A program made the position numbers and the translations under genes. Shown piece by piece: positions 27,306-35,770 of a stretch of DNA of 64,000 bases. The notes under the pieces were generated by a model. The model searched no databases, had not been told where the DNA came from, and was given only the letters and a program-made list of their open reading frames with translations. Positions within the stretch are counted from its first letter, which is position 1; each line of letters starts with the position of its first letter. The DNA comes from Gammaproteobacteria bacterium (lineage in GTDB: Bacteria; Pseudomonadota; Gammaproteobacteria; Pseudomonadales; JAUIET01): contig JAUIET010000001.1 in NCBI GenBank assembly GCA_030429735.1, forward strand, positions 186,001-250,000, read 5' to 3'.

Positions 27306-27710
27306 TCACAACTCGGCCGTACATTTGATTTCTATCAGGCAGTCTGGGTGTCCTAGCTTGGCCACGCCCACCAGGGTACTGGCCATGTCGAAACGCCCCT
27401 TAAAAACATCACTGCGAACGCTCGCTGCACATTGGCTCGTTGCATCCATATCGGTGACAAAAAGCGTTTCATCAACCACGTCACTCATTGCCGCGCCAAG
27501 CTGGGCGAGTGCTGCCTCAATAGCTGCGTACGCCTCTCTCATCTGCGCCTCCATACCGCCCTCGAGATTGGCCGCGGTCTGCCCTGCGACATAAATTCGA
27601 TTACTCACCTGAACTGCCGGGGCAAAACCATAGACATCACCCTTCTCCCACGGGTGCCCAAACGTTGCCAGGCGCCTCTCGGTCGATGACTGTTTTTTCT
27701 GCTCACTCAT
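27306..27710 (-). CDS. RidA/YjgF family protein
   Basis: 134 residues with CGGAG 9 bases before ATG 27710. The chorismate-mutase-like RidA fold is visible: VSNRIYVAGQTAANLEGG near 35-52, TLFVTDMDATSQ near 83-94, and the closing STLVGVAKLGHPDCLIEIKC. The Arg that RidA uses for enamine/imine hydrolysis, normally just before the S/T-x-V-x-V strand, is replaced (FDMASTLVGV), so it belongs to a Rid subgroup of uncertain activity. It is downstream of an FAD amine oxidase, whose imine product Rid proteins commonly handle. Confidence 0.85.
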   Translation of the reverse strand: MSEQKKQSSTERRLATFGHPWEKGDVYGFAPAVQVSNRIYVAGQTAANLEGGMEAQMREAYAAIEAALAQLGAAMSDVVDETLFVTDMDATSQCAASVRSDVFKGRFDMASTLVGVAKLGHPDCLIEIKCTAEL

Positions 27711-28068
27711 TGCATACTCCGTTCATTGCGGTAACTACGTCAAAACCCATACCATTTCTATCTAGCATTGTGCATACATCGGTTTAAGCCAATATTTGCT
27801 TGTTTTTTAACTTGCTTGCTTTTTTAACGCTTCGAGTAATCACTTCGAGCGGATAATACGAGCAAATACAAACACCGCTGCTGGCATCGTCACGATAACA
27901 ACCGCAGCTCCTGCCCCACAGATACAACCCCACCTTTTTCGACCATCTCGGTAACACCGAAGCGACGATGATCTAACATAAGCACTCTACGGCGCTCATT
28001 ATTAAATGGTGGAGTCTCCTGGTTTATTGCTACATTTCTCCGCAACAAACTACTGCCTCAGCTGAAAG
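27711..28068. other. intergenic region without recognised gene
   Basis: 358 bp between the MOSC stop and the RidA start, both on the minus strand. It contains an imperfect direct repeat, TTGCTTGTTTTTTAA followed by TTGCTTGCTTTTTTAA, near 27797-27828. It probably holds the RidA promoter. No coding frame convinced me. Confidence 0.45.
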
Positions 28069-28953
28069 CTAATTGTCCAAAAATACCGGATCACCTACTT
28101 TAATCTCGCCTCTGGCTTCTACATTTGCGTAGACACCAACATGGCGCTCAAACAGATCAACCATCGCCCGTGTCATTTTCGGGTCCTGAGCAAGGCCGAG
28201 TAATGGCTGTGGTCGCGAGGGAATGCTGCATCGAATCGTTTTCGCTCGGATAAGGATGGTGGCTTTACCAATACGTATGCGCTTACCCAGCAATTCGAAT
28301 TCGGGTTTTTCAAAAGACTGGTCGACGAAGTCCAGCAGCAAATTAGGGCGAAAACGCATTGGATTAACATCTGCTTCACTATGCTTTGCAAGGTAAGAAA
28401 GACTTTGCGTGCTGGCCATATGAAGTGGAAAAGAATCGAAAAAGGTACCTGGGGGTGTCATATACTGGCCCAGCACTTCAAATATCTCTTCCGGAGTTTG
28501 CGAAAAGTCAAAGTCGCCCTCGTCCTCTAGCTTATCTAGCTCATTATTTAGATTTTCCAGATTCCGTTCTTTGGGTGGAACGTAAAAATCACCGTCGGTC
28601 GGCGACCTGAGTGGTTCAAGCCTGCAGCCTTTTCCTAGAAACTGCCCCAGCGCGTTGTTGGTTTCAGCCGTGCGTGAAAAGGTACCGGCTTGCTCTGGAA
28701 TACTAATCGCTACATCGGGAACCTCATTCAAGTAGGTTTGCTCGCTGATGTTAGTGTTGTTCACGTACTTGGCCGTCATCTCAATCAACTTAGGCCACTG
28801 GCGCGCGCTTTTTATTTCCCCGTCAACATCAACAACAGTCCAAAGCCTATCGCCCACGAGGCCTGCAGGCGTAAGCGCTGCCTGGCCTATCGATTCCCCT
28901 CCCATACTTTTTACCGGGTATCGAAAAATTTGTTTTACCGTAGCTATAATCAT
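28069..28953 (-). CDS. MOSC-domain protein
   Basis: 294 residues from ATG 28953, with AGAGG 8 bases upstream; in-frame ATGs at 28974 and 29004 are alternatives but precede the conserved start IATVKQIFRYPVKSMGGES. The N-terminal MOSC beta-barrel domain is followed by the MOSC core with MRFRPNLLLDFVD near 200 and the conserved Cys in AKTIRCSIPSRPQ near 250. MOSC proteins handle sulfur or N-hydroxylated substrates with molybdenum cofactor. The role here is unknown. It lies between the DAO oxidase (198-bp gap) and RidA. Confidence 0.85.
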   Translation of the reverse strand: MIIATVKQIFRYPVKSMGGESIGQAALTPAGLVGDRLWTVVDVDGEIKSARQWPKLIEMTAKYVNNTNISEQTYLNEVPDVAISIPEQAGTFSRTAETNNALGQFLGKGCRLEPLRSPTDGDFYVPPKERNLENLNNELDKLEDEGDFDFSQTPEEIFEVLGQYMTPPGTFFDSFPLHMASTQSLSYLAKHSEADVNPMRFRPNLLLDFVDQSFEKPEFELLGKRIRIGKATILIRAKTIRCSIPSRPQPLLGLAQDPKMTRAMVDLFERHVGVYANVEARGEIKVGDPVFLDN

Positions 28954-29151
28954 TGTCGACGCCTCTGATCCCATTTTTTTTACTATTGAACTGCCTCTCG
29001 ACACCCGCCCGTGACCTTAGCTATTAACGGTGCCAACTTCCGACTTTAAGTGTCGACTGACAACTATATAACGTATTTATCTATTCTCATGTTCTGAAAA
29101 AAATACGCCCTATCCACCTGACGTTTAATTACTATGGGCCGGTCGACCGAA

Positions 29152-30477
29152 TTATAAAATACCTATTTTTTGCCCCAGCCGAGCAGCGGGCAGCAGCATT
29201 TTTCGAATGATCGTTTTTTGCTTGTTTGGGTTCGCTACCGCTTGCGGCTTCTCCAATGGGAAAGGCAGCAAATCAATACGATCCTGCGCCAGCGATGCAG
29301 CCATCATCTTGCTCAATAGCGGCGCCATCACATTACCCCAGGCATTAAAATGCATGAGTCCGTACACGCCCTTATCCCATTCAAACACACCGGGAAATTC
29401 CCGCTCACGCAATGCAACCTTACCAGTCCAGTAGTGCTCGATTTCAATATTGATACCGCGCACCTCTGGCCAGGTACGACGAATCCATGCCAAATGACTG
29501 TTAAAGTGAACAGCTGCATTGTCGGCTCGCGAAGTGCGCGGTATGGATGAAACAAAAATACGGTTACTTTCATCGATGATGAAGGGGTGAAGATCAATAG
29601 GCACCTGCGCCAGTGTTGATCTCGACGGCATGATGATGTTTGCTGCGCTTTCCGGCAGGGGCCTGGTGCACAGGGTATACGCGGTTAGCGGGTAAAAGCT
29701 ATTTGCAAACGCCGGCACTATATCGGTTGGGTAGGCATTGGTACAAAACACCACGCGATCAGCCGTCACGCTGCCACTTTCAGTGCTGACGCTCCATTGG
29801 TTTGCTGCTTTTTTGAGTGTCAGCGCCTCACTCTCGCCAAAGATCGATGCCCCATATTTTACCGCAGCCGAAGCCAAACCGTTACTCAGACGATAGGGGT
29901 TCACTCGGCCACCGGATTGATACAACACGCCGTAGGGGTAATAGTCTGAGCCTGTCGCCTTTTTCATATCACTGGCACCAAGAAACTCGACCTGCTGGCC
30001 TTGCTCCTGCTGCCAGAATCGCGACTTTTTTTGAAAGCGTTCAAACACGCTTTTGCGAGACATCGCATTCAAATAGCCGGTCTGTGCTGCATCACAATCG
30101 ATGTCGTACTTCCTGGCGAGATCAAATGGAATCGTATGATGCGCTTTGAACAACTCCAGAAAACCTTTACCCCCGTCGGGGAATTGGCGGATGACTTGCA
30201 GGTCCTTAAGTGTCGGAAGGACATGCCCGGCGTTTCGACCTGAAGCGCCCCACCCCGGTTGCCGCGCTTCGAGAACGACGACATTGACGCCGGCCTCGGC
30301 CAGATGCAGTGCCAGCGAACAACCCGCCAGGCCTGCACCGACTACCACGACATCCGCAGCCCGATCTTCTTCGAGTACCGGATAATCGGGCAGCGCCCCG
30401 GCACCAGTTGCCCAGCCACTCTGTTCTATGGATACCGTGCCTTCTTCATACGCGATCGCTTCGGGTGTTGGCGTCAT
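29152..30477 (-). CDS. FAD-dependent oxidoreductase, DAO family (PuuB-like)
   Basis: 441 residues. ADVVVVGAGLAGCSLALHLA near 39-58 is the FAD motif, then GASGRNAGHVLPT with the RN-GH flavin contact of gamma-glutamylputrescine oxidase-like enzymes, and a C-terminal GLMHFNAWGNVMAPLLSKMM in place of the usual G-x-GHG. It oxidises an amine or amino acid of unknown identity. It is divergent from a TetR regulator across 340 bp and heads the minus-strand set that ends with MaoC. Confidence 0.9.
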   Translation of the reverse strand: MTPTPEAIAYEEGTVSIEQSGWATGAGALPDYPVLEEDRAADVVVVGAGLAGCSLALHLAEAGVNVVVLEARQPGWGASGRNAGHVLPTLKDLQVIRQFPDGGKGFLELFKAHHTIPFDLARKYDIDCDAAQTGYLNAMSRKSVFERFQKKSRFWQQEQGQQVEFLGASDMKKATGSDYYPYGVLYQSGGRVNPYRLSNGLASAAVKYGASIFGESEALTLKKAANQWSVSTESGSVTADRVVFCTNAYPTDIVPAFANSFYPLTAYTLCTRPLPESAANIIMPSRSTLAQVPIDLHPFIIDESNRIFVSSIPRTSRADNAAVHFNSHLAWIRRTWPEVRGINIEIEHYWTGKVALREREFPGVFEWDKGVYGLMHFNAWGNVMAPLLSKMMAASLAQDRIDLLPFPLEKPQAVANPNKQKTIIRKMLLPAARLGQKIGIL

Positions 30478-30817
30478 ATTTGGCCTTTTGTCTATTTAGA
30501 GTATGAGTAGCTTAGCGTATCAGTCGCGTTTCAAGCGACACGACCTGGCCATCGAATCACTGCCCATCAAGCGTCAAAACAAGAAGCGCATTACCCGGCT
30601 TAACCACCGTGCTTGCTCACGACCGAATGCAAAGCGCATCACTTGCGACGGTGACCGTAGAACCGCTCACCTGTCCATCAGTGTTGACAAGCGCAGCGTA
30701 AATCAATAAAGTACTTATTGCAACTTTAGTTGCTTTTGTGGAATTGCAATCTGGTGAGCTGTAGCCATCCGGGATTTCTGTAGCGGCCCTGTAGCCAATC
30801 AAAAAATGTTCTGACCA
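30478..30817. promoter_or_regulatory. divergent control region with TetR-operator candidate
   Basis: 340 bp between the DAO oxidase and the TetR gene. At 30720-30733 lies a perfect palindrome, GCAACT-TT-AGTTGC, about 85 bp before the TetR start. Just upstream, AATAAAGTACTTATT is a second near-palindrome. TetR proteins bind such sites between themselves and divergent target genes, so this is a likely operator (inference). Confidence 0.55.
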
Positions 30818-31423
30818 ATGAATCAAGCACACATAAGCGTTAACGAAAAAGCAGCATCAACAATGAAGCGACCCGGCGGGCGCTCTGAGCTTGTAAGAAA
30901 CTCAGTCATGGCGGCTGTGCTAGAAAATATTCGAGGTGGCAACTTCGATTTCAGCTACCAGGAGATTGCCGATCATTCCGGCATCAACAAGACAACACTC
31001 TACCGGCGATGGCCGGATCGCAATGAATTACTGCGAGAAGCCATAGGCGAACACAACGCGTCGTTTACATTGCCGGATTCCCAATCGTGGGAAAAGGATG
31101 TCGAGGCACTGGTGCATGAGATGGCACGATTTTTTTCGCAGCCCACTGAAATTGCGTTGAACCTGGTGCTTTTTAACAACCCTCCTGTTAAAAAAAAGAA
31201 CCTGATGATGGAGCAATGGGGACCGGTTCAGGAACAGGTCGAACAGCGTGTCCGAAATGCGCAATCGAGGGGCGAGCTACCACACCATATCGAACCGCCT
31301 TCGGTTAGCTTAATGCTGCTCTCTCCCTTGTTGGTCCTGACCCTGATGAGCCGAAAGCGGGTCGACAAGAAAAACATCGATCAAATCATTGAGCTCGGGC
31401 AACACCTCGCTCACAAAAACTGA
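30818..31423 (+). CDS. TetR/AcrR family transcriptional regulator
   Basis: 201 residues from ATG 30818; an in-frame ATG at 30863 (KRPGGRSELVR) is a possible alternative start. The N-terminal TetR helix-turn-helix is clear: FDFSYQEIADHSGINKTTLYRRWPDRNELL near 45-75. The C-terminal ligand domain is of TetR_C_11/16-like character. It probably represses the divergent DAO oxidase set and/or the PhyH-aldolase genes that follow it. Confidence 0.9.
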   Translation: MNQAHISVNEKAASTMKRPGGRSELVRNSVMAAVLENIRGGNFDFSYQEIADHSGINKTTLYRRWPDRNELLREAIGEHNASFTLPDSQSWEKDVEALVHEMARFFSQPTEIALNLVLFNNPPVKKKNLMMEQWGPVQEQVEQRVRNAQSRGELPHHIEPPSVSLMLLSPLLVLTLMSRKRVDKKNIDQIIELGQHLAHKN

Positions 31424-31488
31424 CAGGCCTTCTGAGACATTCAAACCCATTTCTTGAGTCAAACCTTTCATCCAACGGGTAAAAAATT

Positions 31489-32343
31489 ATGGCGAATTTA
31501 GCACGACTCCCAGCACAGGCACCCGCCGAGAAAATCATCAGCGAACTCGAGGAACACGGCGCGGTTATCATTGAGGATTTTCTTTCCAAGGACATTCTCG
31601 ATAAATTCAATGCCGAGATCGACCCGGCACTCGAAAATAAATCTGCCAATCATGCGCACCCGAATCCCAGTGTTGAATTTTTTCACGGACCACAAACCAA
31701 GCATTTAACCGGTGTCGCAGGTGTATCGACCACCTTTACACATGACATCTTGCTGCACCCTGTCTTTGAACTCGTCGGCAACGAATTTCTGCTACCCAAC
31801 TGCGCGGAATACATTCTTAACATCGCGCATGTGTTAGACCGAGGTCCGGGCGCCGGTGATCAGCTCATCCACCGCGATCACGATGTCTGGCCAAAAAAAA
31901 TGACCAGCGCTATTGGTGGCCACACCCAATTCGCATCGCTAATTGCGCTCAGTGAATACACCGTAGAAATGGGCGCTACACGCATTGTGCCGGGAAGCCA
32001 CAAGTGGCCTGACAGCCGCGAGCCCGAACAAGCCGAGATTGCCATTGCCGAAATGAAACCGGGATCTGCTGCAATCTACCTTGGCTCGACCTTACATGGT
32101 GCAGGGCCCAACAAGACCGATAAAGTGCGTCGTGGCATGCATACAAGCTTTTGTCTCGGATGGCTGCGCACAGAAGAGAATAGCTATCTGTCAGTGACAA
32201 AAGAGCAGGTAAAAAAGATGCCGCGCAGAGCCCAGGAGCTGCTGGGCTTCGGTGTGCATGATGGCATCGCGAACGGAGAGGGTTTTTTGGGCGCGGTGGA
32301 TAATGCCATTCCTGCCGACTTGATTGCGAGTGGTGCTATCTAG
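31489..32343 (+). CDS. phytanoyl-CoA dioxygenase (PhyH) family protein
   Basis: 284 residues. The Fe(II)/2-oxoglutarate oxygenase fold shows the first His and Asp ligands in LIHRDHDVWPKK near 125-135, the distal His in STLHGAGPNKTDKVRRGMH near 203-220, and the 2-oxoglutarate Arg in the same segment. The N-terminal GAVIIEDFLSKDILDKFNAE is typical of PhyH. It would hydroxylate a small molecule using O2 and 2-oxoglutarate. It follows the TetR gene by 65 bp and precedes the broken aldolase by 186 bp. Confidence 0.9.
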   Translation: MANLARLPAQAPAEKIISELEEHGAVIIEDFLSKDILDKFNAEIDPALENKSANHAHPNPSVEFFHGPQTKHLTGVAGVSTTFTHDILLHPVFELVGNEFLLPNCAEYILNIAHVLDRGPGAGDQLIHRDHDVWPKKMTSAIGGHTQFASLIALSEYTVEMGATRIVPGSHKWPDSREPEQAEIAIAEMKPGSAAIYLGSTLHGAGPNKTDKVRRGMHTSFCLGWLRTEENSYLSVTKEQVKKMPRRAQELLGFGVHDGIANGEGFLGAVDNAIPADLIASGAI

Positions 32344-32529
32344 CCCATGCACTTTTTGCCTGCCATGGATGGGCAGTATTGACAGCTTGATTTGGGAAGG
32401 AAAGAGCTCGCCATGCAACCTGCCGCACATGCTCAAGAGACCTGGCGGCACTCGATATTTATCGAGACCCCATAGCAGCTGGGCTGCCCAATCAAACATA
32501 TCTCGGATTTAACGATAATAGGAGACAGC

Positions 32530-33309
32530 ATGTCCAGTACGACACATTCGAAGAGCGAAGCGCTCGCCAGGACCAACAAACGAATGGCTGCATCACTGAC
32601 CGAAAATACCTGGACCGCGCCGCAGAAACTTGCCTTGGCCTGCCGCATTCTCTCCGATGCCGGCCATGATTCTGGACTGGCTGGCCAAATAACGTCGCGG
32701 GGCGAAGCGCCAGGGAGCTACTACACACAGAGGCTTGGCCTGGGTTTTGACGAAATCAGCGCCGACAACCTGCTATTGGTGGACGAGGAGCTGGACCTTC
32801 TGGACGGTAGCGGCATGCCTAACCCGGCCAACAGGTTCCACAGCTGAGTATACCGGGCACGCCCGGACGTGAATTGCATTATTCATACCCACCCGGCACA
32901 TATCGCCGCGCTGTCCATGCTGGAAGTACCCCTGGAAATTTCCCATATGGACACTCTTCCGCTTTATGGCGAGTGTGCTTTTTTGCAGACGTGGCCGGGC
33001 ATACCTGTCGGTGATGAGGAAGGTAGGATCATATCCGAGGCGCTCGGTGACAAGAAGGCGATTCTGCTCTCACACCACGGCCTCTTGACGGCAGGCGCCT
33101 CGATTGAAGAGGCCTGTGTGCTGGCAATGTTGATGGAGCGTGCTGCAAGGCTGCAATTAATGGCGATGGCAGCTGGCGAGATTCAAGCAATACCCGAAGA
33201 CCTGGCGCGTGAAACTCACCATTTGATTGCGACTCCCAAGGGCCACAGAGCGGCTTTCAATTACCATGCCCGGCACGCGCTGAGGCATCATGTTGACTGC
33301 CTCAACTAG
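32530..33309 (+). pseudogene. class II aldolase/adducin family protein, interrupted by TGA
   Basis: Two pieces lie in the same frame. 32530-32847 ends at NPANRFHS followed by TGA at 32845-32847, and after it the frame continues VYRARPDVNCIIHTHPAHIAAL to 33309. In the family the interrupted position is a Trp or similar residue between RFHS and hYrarPdv, so TGG to TGA is the simplest explanation. The zinc ligands HTHPAH near 116-121 and the HHG of SHHGLLTAG near 180 are intact. If read through it would be a 259-residue aldolase-fold enzyme. It probably served the same pathway as PhyH. Confidence 0.85.
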
Positions 33310-33384
33310 AGGGCTTGAGCTTTGAACTTACCCGGCGTGGCCACTATTCAACGCCACTCATGCCACTTCGTATCGTGTGCACCC

Positions 33385-33855
33385 TTACTCTGCGATTAAG
33401 GCGGCCAGTTCTGCACCAACCACGAGGTCGTGTTCGTGGCCAAACTTATGCTTGCGCTGCCGGCCTTCCCTATCGATTACTATCAGCGTAGGCGTTCCGC
33501 GCATCTGGTAGCGATACATGGTCGTCGGGAATGGACTTTCGTTTACTGCAGGCATATCGATTGCTATAGGGAACGGCAAGCGGTTTTCGTGCACAAACGC
33601 CTTGAGTACAGCCTCGGTATTCGCTTCGTGGTGTTCAAAAACCGTATGCAGGCCAATAACCGCAAGATCACTTTTGTCAAACAGGGCGTCAACCTGCCGC
33701 GCCTGTGGCATTGAGTATTGCACACAACCGGGGCACAACATCTGGAAGGCATAAAGCGCAACAACCCTGCCGCGCAATGCCCCTAGCGAGAGCGGGTGGT
33801 CGGTATTGAGCCAGGATTTTACGGCCAGCTCCGGTGCTTGAACGGCTTCATTCAT
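33385..33855 (-). CDS. peroxiredoxin/thioredoxin-like protein (Redoxin/AhpC-TSA)
   Basis: 156 residues. It has a thioredoxin fold with a C-x-x-C motif in FQMLCPGCVQYSMPQ near 38-52, and the MRGTPTLIVIDREGRQRKH segment with the cis-Pro near 120. No signal peptide is seen, so it is cytoplasmic. The CPGC motif fits a disulfide reductase or peroxiredoxin-like role; the substrate is unknown. It converges on the broken aldolase (75-bp gap). Confidence 0.85.
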   Translation of the reverse strand: MNEAVQAPELAVKSWLNTDHPLSLGALRGRVVALYAFQMLCPGCVQYSMPQARQVDALFDKSDLAVIGLHTVFEHHEANTEAVLKAFVHENRLPFPIAIDMPAVNESPFPTTMYRYQMRGTPTLIVIDREGRQRKHKFGHEHDLVVGAELAALIAE

Positions 33856-34015
33856 GGTGCAATCAACCTTGCATGTTTATTGACACCCCATACGATGATA
33901 CAGGGGCTTCGGGATAACTATTGTATTTTGCCCGGCAAGCTCAGGTCGCCAGATGCCACATCGAATACGTCGACCACACACAATAACGGCGCATGAGCGC
34001 TTTCGTTAATGCGCA

Positions 34016-34507
34016 AACCTGAGGACCTATGAGCAACGATGCCAGATTGAAGCCCTGAAGAAAAGAGGCGATAGCCAGACAGCGATCGCCGCTGCCGTTG
34101 GCGTCAGTCAGTCCGCTATCTCTCGGGAACTGAAACGCAATACGGGCCAGCGTGGCTACCGGCATAATCAGGCTCAACGCCGCACGACAGCGCGGCGCCA
34201 GGGCGCGCACAAAGCCCTCAAGATGACCCCTGAGGTGATTGCTCTGGTGGAACGTCAAGTGGCCCTGAAGTGAAGCCCCGAGCAGATCAGCGCGTGGCTG
34301 GAAAAGGAGCATGGCATCGCCTTGAGCCACGAGCGAATCTATCAACACATTTGGCAGGACAAGGCCGAGGGCGGCGAACTGTATCGGCATCTACGCCGCC
34401 ATGGGCGGAAGTATCACAAGCGCTGCAACGGCAAGAGCCGCCGGGGCCAGATAAAGAATCGCGTCAGCATTGATGAAGGGCCTGCGGTGGTTGAGGAGCG
34501 CAGTCGG
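34016..34507 (+). pseudogene. IS30 family transposase remnant
   Basis: The frame reads TYEQRCQIEALKKRGDSQ, AAAVGVSQSAISRELKRN, then TGA at 34271 in place of the Trp of L-K-W-S-P-E-Q-I-S, then SHERIYQHIWQDK and the SIDEGPAVVEERSR block. These are the DNA-binding and central parts of IS30 transposases. The start codon is not in frame, one nonsense codon is present, and the DDE catalytic half after ERSR is missing where secretin-derived sequence begins. Confidence 0.82.
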
Positions 34508-34692
34508 GTGAGTGGTATTTTTCTCAGCACGGGTACACCAGACTCATCATCGAAACTCTGTTGCTTAATCAGCCCGCCAATAAAAGATGTTGCGCCATCA
34601 GGAACCAGCAGGTGAGTATTGACCGACGTAGTAGTCTGCGAGGGAATGCCATCAGTCACGCTTCCAGTACTGACCTCGGATATGACCCGCCA
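34507..34692 (-). pseudogene. secretin (GspD/PilQ-like) fragment
   Basis: The minus-strand frame contains THLLVPDGATSFIGGLIKQQ and then SGVPVLRKIPL. The pattern DGxT..IGGLI...(10)..VPxLxxIPL is the secretin-family signature for the outer-membrane pore. It joins IS30 sequence at 34507 and TraD-derived sequence near 34692, so only about 60 codons remain. Confidence 0.6.
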
Positions 34693-35030
34693 GACTGGTC
34701 AGGTCACTGAACATGGATGCACCCACCGCGCTGGCTACTTCTGGGTCGGTGAGCGCGTCCAGCCCTACATAGACAACGGCGTTAGACCTTATCGCTTGCG
34801 CCCATTCCAACACCGGGCGTTGGTCGTCGGAGTTCGCCTTATCGGGTGCCAGGATAGAAGCGATGTTGCCGGTGGTTAGCTTTTCCAGGAACGGCTTGAT
34901 GGACACCGTGATTTTCAAGAAATACTCACGGTCATACCGAAAAGCAGGCATTAGCCCTTCTAACACCTGATCGAAAGTCGCATAAGTATTGAGGTAGCGC
35001 ACCATCGCCAGTGCCTCAGGGCTTTACATT
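34693..35030 (-). pseudogene. conjugative coupling protein TraD fragment (ICE type)
   Basis: The minus-strand frame reads FDQVLEGLMPAFRYDREYF, KITVSIKPFLEKLTTGNIAS, and NAVVYVGLDALTDPEVASA. This matches the middle of TraD/TraG-like coupling ATPases of SXT/TOL-type integrative conjugative elements. Neither the N-terminal Walker A region nor the C-terminus is present. It shows that the island or a nested element was once conjugative. Confidence 0.65.
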
Positions 35031-35770
35031 CCTAGATTTAATGTATCCATCTGATGCCAATAGCCGACACCCAAGCAGAATAGTTATTGAACCAACGGAA
35101 TTCTGCGAAGGGCTGATAAGTCATGCGCTACATATAGCTTCGTTTGTGTCTAATCGTTCCAGTCAGGTTCGTTGTCCGTTCCTTACCTTGGACGACAGTT
35201 CTGAACGGACAAATTGTCCTATGGAACAGACGTGCGACCGTTCAGAACAGTCGTCTTCAAGCTGGAACAGTGCGGTGTTAAAGTTTCGGTCAGTGTTTAT
35301 GACTGTCCAACTACCACGGTGGATGGAGAAGCAACCTCAAAATCAGATTGCTTACGTCATGGGACACCACTCCCACAAACCTGAATAGCGGCATAACCAA
35401 CAATGCCAATCCCCGGATGGGTACGACAGGGTTTCGTTTTCACGCTTTAGACAGTACTACTACTTTCGTTTTTTCTTTTGCCAGGCATTTCTCCTCTGTT
35501 AAGTGATAAGCCACTCATCGCGGTTGCGTGAGTCAACTTGAAAAGCCCTTTCGAGCCGGTTTGCTATTGAGGATGCAATAGCCACATATGGAATCTGTAT
35601 TATCAGTGAGAAGGGTTAAAAGAACCCTGATAATGCTTTCGTCATGTTAGGAATATTAATAGGGATCAGTATTCATGGGCGTTAGCGATAATTTGCGCCC
35701 CACGTCACTGCATTTGGTTGCAGTGACGTGGGGCTGTAGACCAAGAATATCAGTCTGGAATTACACTACT
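35031..35770. other. gene-free stretch with two strong inverted repeats
   Basis: About 740 bp without a convincing gene. At 35191-35208 and 35238-35255 lie 18-bp arms (GACGACAGTTCTGAACGG type) that pair with one mismatch, enclosing the near-palindrome GGACAAATTGTCC. At 35697-35734 a perfect 16-bp stem, GCCCCACGTCACTGCA, with a 6-base loop sits 37 bp downstream of the hipA stop and may end its transcript, although no T-run follows. Confidence 0.55.

Noticed and set aside
27850-28060. Possible thiolase-like C-terminal remnant on the minus strand
   Set aside because: Short glycine-rich frames are visible but switch frame, and no family signature is secure.
26742-34507. Possible use of TGA as a Trp codon in the island
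   Set aside because: TGA also ends intact island genes, for example the TetR gene at 31421-31423, and one of the three interruptions is TAG. Point mutation explains the data better.
35011-35388. 125-codon open frame on the plus strand
   Set aside because: Composition is Ser/Arg/Gln-rich without domain pattern, it overlaps the TraD remnant, and the DNA shows inverted repeats rather than coding bias.
35640-35740. Integron attC site, because of GTTAGC beside a strong hairpin
   Set aside because: The paired R-prime core (RYYYAAC) is missing on the other side, and no integron integrase is in the window.
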